From positions 875,501-939,500 of the forward strand of contig AP024683.1 of the NCBI GenBank assembly GCA_025999455.1: a stretch of DNA of 64,000 bases, written 5' to 3'. A program made the translations under genes and the position numbers. Under the pieces are notes generated by a model. That model made no database searches, had not been told where the DNA came from, and was given only the letters and a program-made list of their open reading frames with translations. The stretch is from Geminicoccaceae bacterium. GTDB taxonomy: Bacteria; Pseudomonadota; Alphaproteobacteria; Geminicoccales; Geminicoccaceae. Below are positions 57,916 through 64,000 of this stretch, in pieces. How positions within the stretch are numbered: the stretch's first letter is position 1; every line of letters begins with the position of its first letter.

Positions 57916-58655
57916 TGGCGATCCGCATCAACGTCGTGAACCCCAACACCACGCTCTCGATGACCGAGAAGATCGCGGCCGCGGCTCGGGCGGCAGCCGC
58001 ACCCGGCACCGAGATCCGCGCCGTCTCACCGGCGATGGGGCCGGTCTCGATCGAAGGCTGGTACGACGAGGCCTTTTGCGTGCCGGGGCTCTTGGAGGAG
58101 ATCCGCAAGGCCGAGGCGGAGGGCTTCGACGGCCACGTGATCGCCTGCTTCGACGATCCGGGGCTCGAAGCCGCCCGTCAGCTCGCGCGTGCGCCCGTGG
58201 TCGGCATCGCCGAAGCCGCGATGCACGTCGCCACGCTCGTCGCCGGCAGCTTCACGATCGTCACGACACTCGGCCGGTCGGTCCCGACGCTCGAGCATCT
58301 CGTCCGCAAATACGGGTTCGCGCACCATTGCCGGAAGGTCCGAGCCGCCGAGTTCCCGGTGCTCGCCCTCGAGGAGCCGGGCTCGGGCGCGCGCGAGCGC
58401 TTGCGTGCCGAGATCGCGCGGGCGGTCGCCGAGGACCGCTGCGAGGCGATCCTCCTCGGCTGCGCCGGTATGGCCGATCTCCACGCCGCGCTCGAGGCCG
58501 AGTTCGGCCTGCCCGTGATCGACGGCGTGGCGGCCGCCACGAAGCTCGTCGAGGCGCTCGTGGGCCTCGGCCTTCGAACCTCCAAGATCGGCGGCTTCGC
58601 GCCCCCGTTTCCCAAGGCCTACACGGGCGCGTTCGCGCGGTTCGCACCGCGCTGA
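57915..58655 (+). CDS. Aspartate/glutamate/hydantoin racemase family protein
   Basis: A 246-residue racemase of the Asp/Glu/hydantoin type. The N-terminal NVVNPNTT is the signature of hydantoin racemases, and two cysteines that act as acid/base pair are expected at ACFDDPGL (near residue 77) and LLGCAGM (near residue 183). The enzyme inverts hydantoins or amino acids so that both enantiomers of an imported substrate can be used. It is translationally coupled to the ABC transporter permease, which strongly suggests it acts on the imported compound. No hydantoinase or carbamoylase gene is in the window. Confidence 0.85.
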   Translation: MAIRINVVNPNTTLSMTEKIAAAARAAAAPGTEIRAVSPAMGPVSIEGWYDEAFCVPGLLEEIRKAEAEGFDGHVIACFDDPGLEAARQLARAPVVGIAEAAMHVATLVAGSFTIVTTLGRSVPTLEHLVRKYGFAHHCRKVRAAEFPVLALEEPGSGARERLRAEIARAVAEDRCEAILLGCAGMADLHAALEAEFGLPVIDGVAAATKLVEALVGLGLRTSKIGGFAPPFPKAYTGAFARFAPR

Positions 58656-58673
58656 GCACCCGTCCGCAGTTTT

Positions 58674-59603
58674 TCAGATCACCTCGTCGGGGGCGAGCCG
58701 GCAGGCGGCACCGTCGCCGGTTTCGATCTGCACGGTCACGTGGGCGATCCCGAAGCGCTCCTCGAGCACGTGCGCGAGGTCGGCGAGGAACCCGTCACCC
58801 GGATGGCCTCCGGGCATCACGAGATGGGCGGTGAGCGCGGTCGTGGTCGTGCTCAAGGGCCAGACGTGCAGATCGTGCACCTCGACGACGCCCGGCCGAG
58901 AGGCGAGGAAGTCGCGCACCTCCTGCGGGTCGATCCCGCGCGGTATCGCGTCGAAGGAGAGCCCGAGGCTCGCTCGCAAGAGATCGAACGCGGTCCAGGC
59001 GACGATCAGGCTCACGAGGATCGCCACGATCGGGTCCAAGAGGTCGAGCCCGGTCGCGAGGATCAGCCCCGCCGCCAGCACGACGCCGAGCGAGACGGCG
59101 GCATCGGCCGCCATGTGCAGGAAGGCGCCGCGCGCATTGAGATCGTGTCGGGCGCGTTCGCGGAAGAGGAGTGCGGTGCCGGCATTGACCGCGATGCCGA
59201 CCAGCGCCACCGCGAGCACCACGCCACCGGGAACGGGCGGTGGCGCGGCGAGACGGTCGACGGCTTCCCAAATGACGGCGCCGACTCCAACGAGGATCGC
59301 CACGGCGTTGGCGAACGCGGCGAGGATCGTCCCGCGGCCGAGCCCGTAGGTGAAGCGCGCGCTCGGTCGCCGGGTGGCGAACGCCGCCGCACCCCAAGCG
59401 AGGAGGAGCCCGGCCACGTCGGTGAGGTTGTGGGCGGCGTCGGCGAGAAGAGCGAGCGAGCCGACCAGGAGCCCGGCGACCGCCTCGACGAGAAGATAGC
59501 CGAGGTTCAAGAGCACGGCCCAACGGAACGCCGCACCCACGTCCCCGCCCGGTGCGTGGTCGTGGCGATCGTGTCGATGTGCGTGGACCTCGTGAGGCTG
59601 CAC
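58674..59603 (-). CDS. Cation diffusion facilitator (CzcD/ZitB-type metal exporter)
   Basis: A 309-residue CDF transporter. The N-terminus is histidine- and aspartate-rich (HAHRHDRHDHAPG), a metal-buffering tail. Six helices follow from about residue 22. Metal-site helices II and V carry the HxxxD-type pairs (LADAAHNLTDVAG near residue 50 and LHMAADAAVSLG near 165), and the C-terminal cytoplasmic domain has VVEVHDLHVWPLS. It exports zinc or a similar divalent metal in exchange for protons. The start is GTG at 59603 with GGGAG upstream. Confidence 0.93.
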   Translation of the reverse strand: MQPHEVHAHRHDRHDHAPGGDVGAAFRWAVLLNLGYLLVEAVAGLLVGSLALLADAAHNLTDVAGLLLAWGAAAFATRRPSARFTYGLGRGTILAAFANAVAILVGVGAVIWEAVDRLAAPPPVPGGVVLAVALVGIAVNAGTALLFRERARHDLNARGAFLHMAADAAVSLGVVLAAGLILATGLDLLDPIVAILVSLIVAWTAFDLLRASLGLSFDAIPRGIDPQEVRDFLASRPGVVEVHDLHVWPLSTTTTALTAHLVMPGGHPGDGFLADLAHVLEERFGIAHVTVQIETGDGAACRLAPDEVI

Positions 59604-59828
59604 GCTTCGCTCCCTCGGATCCGCTTCGCCCCCGAGCCCGATCGCCTCACGCCCGGTTCGCCCCGTCACGACCGCGAGCCGGGATCCCCGGCGGCGAGGA
59701 TGCTCGCGCCGGACGACGGCCGACGGCGTCGGATCGTCCCGTTCGCACCGGCACCTCGGACGCTCGAGCGCTTGCCGGCAAGGGACGCGGCGCCGCATCC
59801 TCCGCGCGACGCGGCGGGGGGCACCGAC

Positions 59829-61163
59829 ATGCAGGCGAAGCGGCGGCCTTGGGTTCCGGAGCGGCTCGAGTCGGCGATCCTGGAGCGCATCGGCCGCTAC
59901 GCCGCCCTGTCGGCCGATGCTCTCGAAGCGGCGCTCGTGGGCACGCTCGCCCGACACGAGCAGCTCCACGATCGCGAGGTCTTGAACCTCTATGCCGGCA
60001 CCAACCTCCTCAATCCACGGGCCGCGGCGTTCCTCTCGCGCAGCGTCGGCAGCCGGCCGTCGCTCGGCTGGCCGGGCGACAAGTACGAGACCGGTCTCGT
60101 GCACGCACAAGAGATCGAGATCGTGGCGCAAGCCTTGATCTGCGAGATCTTCCGCTGTGCCTTCTGCGAGTTCCGCGTCGCTTCGGGCTCGCTCGCCAAT
60201 CTCTACGCGTTCATGGCGACCTGCCGCCCGGGTGATCGGATCATGGCCTTTCCCGAAAAGGCGGCGGGCCACGTCACGCACCATGCACAAGGTGCGGCCG
60301 GACTCTACGGGCTCGAGGTCCACGAGGTGCCGATCGACGATGCGGCCTTCACCGTCGATCTCGACCGGCTGCGGCAGGAGGCTCGCCGGATCTGCCCGAA
60401 GCTGATCGTGGTCGCCGGGTCCTTGAACCTCGTGCCGCACCCGGTGCAGGAGGTCCGGGCGATCGCCGACGAGATCGGCGCGTTCGTCATGTACGACGCG
60501 GCGCACATGTCGGGGCTCCTGGCGGGCGGCACGTTCCAAGACCCGCTCGCCGAGGGGGCCCACCTCGTCACCATGTCGACCTACAAGTCGCTCGGCGGGC
60601 CGCCGGGCGGCCTCGTCCTCACGAACGACGCGGCGCTCGCCGAGCGGCTCGACCGGATCGCCTATCCCGGGCTCACCGCCAATTTCGATCTCGCCCGAAC
60701 CGCAGCACTCGTCGTGGCGCTCTTGGATACGAAGGAGCACGGGGCCGCCTACGCCCGAGCGATGATCGAGAACGCGCGCGCGTTGGGCGAAGCGCTGGAC
60801 CGCGAGGAGGTGCCGATCGTGGCGCCGGCCGGGGCCTTCCCGACCCGCTCGCACCATCTCGCGATCGACGCTCGGCCGTTCGGCGGTGGAACCCGGGCGT
60901 CCCGCGCGATCGAGCCCGCCAACATCCTCACTTCGGGTATCGGCCTGCCGCTGCCTGCGGTCCCCGGCGACTTCAACGGGATCCGCATCGGGACCCAGGA
61001 GGTGACGCGGCTCGGGATGGGTGCGGAGGAGATGCGAACGACCGCGCGGCTCCTCGCCGATGCGCTCTCGGCTCGTCGCCCGCTCGAAGCCGTCCGTGCG
61101 GAGGTGATCGCGTTGCGCCGCGCCTTTCAGAAGCTGCACTTCGTGCGCGAGACCGCCGCGTAG
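59829..61163 (+). CDS. Serine hydroxymethyltransferase-like PLP enzyme
   Basis: A 444-residue PLP-dependent enzyme of the SHMT family. Family pieces are LNLYAGTNLLNPRAAAFLSR, GWPGDKYETG..HAQEIE (similar to SHMT GYPGxRYYGG), DAAHMSGLLAGG, and the lysine site STYKSLGGPPGG near residue 253. The family usually converts serine and tetrahydrofolate to glycine. Loops differ from the housekeeping GlyA, so it may be a paralogue for another beta-hydroxy amino acid or a transaldolase-like function. The ATG at 59829 starts a good N-terminal helix; upstream frame is Arg/Pro rich and probably not coding. It is divergent from the CDF gene. Confidence 0.82.
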   Translation: MQAKRRPWVPERLESAILERIGRYAALSADALEAALVGTLARHEQLHDREVLNLYAGTNLLNPRAAAFLSRSVGSRPSLGWPGDKYETGLVHAQEIEIVAQALICEIFRCAFCEFRVASGSLANLYAFMATCRPGDRIMAFPEKAAGHVTHHAQGAAGLYGLEVHEVPIDDAAFTVDLDRLRQEARRICPKLIVVAGSLNLVPHPVQEVRAIADEIGAFVMYDAAHMSGLLAGGTFQDPLAEGAHLVTMSTYKSLGGPPGGLVLTNDAALAERLDRIAYPGLTANFDLARTAALVVALLDTKEHGAAYARAMIENARALGEALDREEVPIVAPAGAFPTRSHHLAIDARPFGGGTRASRAIEPANILTSGIGLPLPAVPGDFNGIRIGTQEVTRLGMGAEEMRTTARLLADALSARRPLEAVRAEVIALRRAFQKLHFVRETAA

Positions 61164-61229
61164 TCGGGGGTGGTCGGCGCGGCGGACGGCGCGCATATAG
61201 CGTGGCGTCCGCGCTGCCCGGAGCCTCCC

Positions 61230-62471
61230 ATGCACGCCACGATCGCACCGTCGCCCGGCCGAGCTTCGGCCCGCGACCTCGAGGTGATCGGCCTCGTGGG
61301 GCTGGCGCATCTGGGGAGCCACTTCTTCCATCTCGTCCTGCCGCCGCTCTTCCCGTCCCTGCGCGAGGCCTTCGGGGTCAGTTGGACCGAGCTCGGCCTC
61401 CTGCTCACCGTGTTCTTCGTGACCTCCGGGCTCGCCCAGACGCCGGCCGGGTTCCTGGTCGACCGGGTGGGGGCGGTCCGCGTGCTCGCCGGCGGCTTGG
61501 CGTTGCTCGGCATCGGTGCGCTGCTCGCCGCGCTGTCGCCGAGCTACCTGCTGCTGCTGCCGGCCGCAGCCCTGCTCGGCCTCGGCAACAGCGTGTTCCA
61601 CCCGGCGGATTACGCCATCCTCGGTCACCGCGTGACGCCGACCCGGATGGCGCGGGCCTTCTCCGTCCACACGATCGGCGGCACGATCGGCTGGGCCGCC
61701 GCACCGGTCGTGATGGCCGCGCTCGCCACGACGTTCGGCTGGCGCACGGCACTTCTGGTGGCCTCCTGCCTCGGCCTCGGGCTCGCGGCCCTCGTCCTCG
61801 CCCGTCGCGACGGGCTCGAGACACCGTCCCACCGGGAGCGCACCGCTGCGGGCGTGCAAGGCCCCTCGCCCTCGGCGCTCACGGTGCTCGGGAGCCGCCC
61901 GGTCCTCCTCTGCTTCGCCTTCTTCGCGTTGCAGGCGACCGGTGTCATCGCGCTCCAGGGCTTCATGCCGCTCGCACTCGGCAAGCTCTGGGGCTTCGAG
62001 CTCGTGATCGCGGCCACGACGGTGACCGCCTTCATGATCGGTAGCGCCTTCGGCACGGCCCTGGGTGGCGTGCTCGCCGACAAGACCGGCAACCGCCACG
62101 GCATCATCGCGACCGGCCTCGGCCTCGCGGCTCTCTTGATCCTCGTGCCGGCGCACACGGACCTGCCGCTGCCGCTCCTCTGGGCGGTCGTCGCGATCGC
62201 CGGGGCGCTCCACGGCGCGACCACACCCTCGCGCGATCTGTTGGTGCGCGCCGCGGCCCCGCCCGGCTCCTCCGGCAAGGTCTTCGGCTTCGTCTATTCG
62301 GGGCTCGATCTCGGGGCCACGATCGCACCCGCGATCGCCGGCCGGTTGCTCGATGCGGGGGCGCCCGAAGGGCTCTTCTGGCTCGCCGCGATCGCCACCG
62401 CCCTTTCGGTCGTGGCCGCGGTCGCCGTGCGGCCGACATCTGCGGTCGGCGCAGCCCGGGTCACTTCCTGA
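61230..62471 (+). CDS. Major facilitator superfamily transporter
   Basis: A 413-residue membrane protein with 12 predicted helices. The second loop reads FLVDRVGAVRVL, a variant of the MFS signature (GxLaDrxGrrxxl), and a second copy GGVLADKTGNRHG is between helices VIII and IX. It resembles Fsr/cyanate/nitrate-type or drug exporters. The substrate is unknown. The ATG at 61230 has GGAG 6 bases upstream; a longer upstream frame reads through the intergenic space and is less likely. Its stop overlaps the next start by one base. Confidence 0.88.
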   Translation: MHATIAPSPGRASARDLEVIGLVGLAHLGSHFFHLVLPPLFPSLREAFGVSWTELGLLLTVFFVTSGLAQTPAGFLVDRVGAVRVLAGGLALLGIGALLAALSPSYLLLLPAAALLGLGNSVFHPADYAILGHRVTPTRMARAFSVHTIGGTIGWAAAPVVMAALATTFGWRTALLVASCLGLGLAALVLARRDGLETPSHRERTAAGVQGPSPSALTVLGSRPVLLCFAFFALQATGVIALQGFMPLALGKLWGFELVIAATTVTAFMIGSAFGTALGGVLADKTGNRHGIIATGLGLAALLILVPAHTDLPLPLLWAVVAIAGALHGATTPSRDLLVRAAAPPGSSGKVFGFVYSGLDLGATIAPAIAGRLLDAGAPEGLFWLAAIATALSVVAAVAVRPTSAVGAARVTS

Positions 62472-63655
62472 TGCGCGCCGATCGCGCTGCCGGCCTCGCC
62501 CCGCTCGCGGCCCTCCTCGCAGCCCTGCTCGCCGGGCCGTCCCGGGCCGCCGAACTGCCGGGCGGTCACGTCTTGCTGCGCGATGCGGTCTCCGACGACG
62601 GCCGGATCGTCGCCGCCTTCGCGCCACCCCCGCCGGATCGCTGCGGGACGGTCCGGCTCTTCGAACGCGACGGGGCTCGCTGGACCGCCGTGGCGGAGGC
62701 GCCGGGAGCCGCCAAACCGCGGTCCGGCGATTGCCCGCCGATGGTGGGTGTGCTCGCCGGCAACGGCCGGACCGTCGCCCTCTACTTCCCGTGGGACGCT
62801 CGCATCGCCGTCCTCGATCGCGACGGCCGGCTCTTGCGCGAGGGCGGCCGCATCGAGCTCCCGGGAGAGCTCGGGAAGCCGTTTCCCCCGGTTGCGCAGA
62901 TGGCGGCGGTCGCCCGTGACGGCGCAGCTCTTCTGGTCGGCGCACCGCACCACGCCTGTGTGGTGGCCGTCCCCGAGGACGTCTGCGGCGTCGCCTTCCT
63001 GTTCGTTCGGCAGGGCCGGAGCTGGAAGCTCGACCTGCGGTTTCCGCGGCCGGACGAGGCGTCGCCGACCGAGCGGTTCGGCCGGACGGTGGCCCTCTCG
63101 GGTGACGGTCGGATCGCCGTCGTGGGCGGTCCGGGCTCGTGGGGGCGCGCCGGGCGCCTCTGGGTGTACGAGCGCGCTGCCGACGGCGGCTGGGATCTCC
63201 TGGCGGATCTCGCTTCACCCGTCCCCGACGATCTCGAGTTCGGCACCGAGGTCGCGGTCGACGACAGCGGCGAGACGATCGCCGTCGCCGCCGACCAGAA
63301 GGTCGTTCTGTTCCGTCGTCGGGGCGACGCGTGGCCGCTCGCGGCCCAGGTCTCGAGCACCGATCCCGTCATCGGTACCTTCGGCGGGGCGGTGGCGCTT
63401 TCGGGGACGGGGCGGCTCCTCGTCGTCGGCGCGCCGCGCAGCACTTGCCCCAAGGACCAGACAGGTAGCCGATGCGGAGCCGTGCGTCTTTTCGAGCTCG
63501 TCCCCTCGAATGCGCGCCTCGCGGTCGGTGAGCCGACCGCGCTCGAGCCCGTCGTCTGGTTGCCGCTCGCCGACTTCGGCTGGCGCGTGGCGACCGATGC
63601 GGCCGGCAGGCTCGTCGCCGTCCAGGGCAAGCTCGCCCATCTCTACGTCCGTTGA
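62471..63655 (+). CDS. Exported FG-GAP-like beta-propeller protein
   Basis: A 394-residue protein with a signal peptide (residues about 1-27, LAALLAALLAGPSRA). The rest consists of repeated strands with the pattern FGRTVALSGDGRIAVVGGPG, FGGAVALSGTGRLLVVGAPR and FGTEVAVDDSGETIAVAADQK, typical of integrin-like FG-GAP repeats that fold into a beta-propeller. Several cysteines (DRCG, GDCPP, HHACVV, STCP, SRCG) could form disulfides in the periplasm. Its function is unknown; it may bind other proteins or polysaccharides. It is coupled to the MFS transporter. Confidence 0.8.
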   Translation: MRADRAAGLAPLAALLAALLAGPSRAAELPGGHVLLRDAVSDDGRIVAAFAPPPPDRCGTVRLFERDGARWTAVAEAPGAAKPRSGDCPPMVGVLAGNGRTVALYFPWDARIAVLDRDGRLLREGGRIELPGELGKPFPPVAQMAAVARDGAALLVGAPHHACVVAVPEDVCGVAFLFVRQGRSWKLDLRFPRPDEASPTERFGRTVALSGDGRIAVVGGPGSWGRAGRLWVYERAADGGWDLLADLASPVPDDLEFGTEVAVDDSGETIAVAADQKVVLFRRRGDAWPLAAQVSSTDPVIGTFGGAVALSGTGRLLVVGAPRSTCPKDQTGSRCGAVRLFELVPSNARLAVGEPTALEPVVWLPLADFGWRVATDAAGRLVAVQGKLAHLYVR

Positions 63656-63715
63656 CGGTCGTTGCGGTCGGCTCCGCTCGCCGATAGCCTTCTGCGCGAG
63701 AGACGGAGGCGAAAC

Positions 63716-64000
63716 GTGATCGATCTCTACACCGCGGCGACCAGCAACGGGCAGCGCGCCTCGGTCATGCTCGAGGCGACCGGCCTGCCCTATCGGGCAC
63801 ACAAGATCGACTTGGCGACCGGAGCCCAGCGCAACCCGGAATTCTTGAAGCTGAACCCGGCTGGACAGATCCCGGTCATCGTCGACCATGGCGGGCCCGG
63901 CGGGAAGCCGATCACCGTCGCCCAATCCGGGGCGATCGTGCTCTACCTCGCCGAACGGTCCGGGCGCTTCTTGCCGACCGAGCCGGTCCAACGGACCCGG
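63716..64000 (+). CDS. Glutathione S-transferase, N-terminal part, cut by window end
   Basis: The first 95 codons of a GST. The thioredoxin-like N-terminal domain is recognisable: DLYTAATSNGQRASVMLEATGLPYRAHKIDL, then LNPAGQIPVIVD with the cis-proline, and AQSGAIVLYLAER with the glutathione-binding Ser in QS. Members resemble YfcG/YghU-type or nu-class GSTs (Asn/Gln near the start instead of Tyr). The C-terminal helical domain lies beyond the window. The start is GTG at 63716 with GGAGG 7 bases upstream. Confidence 0.88.
   Translation, partial: MIDLYTAATSNGQRASVMLEATGLPYRAHKIDLATGAQRNPEFLKLNPAGQIPVIVDHGGPGGKPITVAQSGAIVLYLAERSGRFLPTEPVQRTR

Noticed and set aside
58674-63218. Minus-strand frame of about 1500 codons
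   Set aside because: Only the last 310 codons (the CDF transporter, 58674-59603) are real. The rest is antisense to the SHMT, MFS and FG-GAP genes.

Overview
The window is a GC-rich (hand impression about 70%), gene-dense bacterial chromosome segment. It probably comes from an alphaproteobacterium of Rhodospirillales type. The basis for that placement is the strong G/C third-position bias, many 1-4 base start/stop overlaps, polyamine- and iron-type ABC operons, SoxXA cytochromes, an ACP-linked 2-oxo acid dehydrogenase operon and an FeS-type photolyase homologue. The lineage is an inference; no rRNA lies in the window. Both edges cut a gene: the photolyase at the left and a glutathione S-transferase at the right.

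Layout. Bases 1-13.4 kb hold housekeeping and small metabolic genes: photolyase, DUF6134, ribokinase, rplM-rpsI, a thioesterase, a ParA/ribbon-helix-helix pair, enoyl-CoA hydratase, a TPR protein, a CoA-binding protein, an RbsD/FucU mutarotase, a PHA-depolymerase-like protein, alaS and tRNA-Gly. Bases 13.4-18.8 kb hold a tightly overlapped operon: acetyl-CoA synthetase, E1 alpha, E1 beta, E2 and acyl carrier protein. Bases 18.8-20.3 kb hold two small regulatory-domain proteins (CBS-BON and cNMP-FHA). Bases 20.4-25.5 kb hold a PotFGHI-type transporter coupled to an isopropylmalate-dehydrogenase-like enzyme. Bases 25.5-33.9 kb hold an M48 protease lipoprotein, an SNase-like protein, tRNA-Arg, an Fe(III)-type ABC transporter and SoxX/SoxA.

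Bases 34-49.4 kb form an accessory region. It contains a Pro/Ala-rich protein of unknown function, then about 1.5 kb of repeat-rich, apparently non-coding DNA. A four-gene, translationally coupled class 1 DISARM anti-phage operon follows (drmD, drmMI, drmA, drmB), with no drmC in the window. The DISARM methylase carries two low-GC patches near its target-recognition part, which suggests recombination.

Bases 49.4-64 kb hold a MacAB-type efflux system, a class II aldolase, and a second polyamine-type ABC transporter (ATPase, Tat-exported binding protein, two permeases) coupled to a hydantoin/Asp-Glu racemase. An almost perfect sigma-54 promoter precedes this transporter operon, which suggests nitrogen control. 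A CDF metal exporter, an SHMT-like enzyme, an MFS transporter, an FG-GAP-like secreted protein and a GST complete the window.

Four gene pairs are joined by the unusual overlap TTGA (TTG start on a TGA stop).
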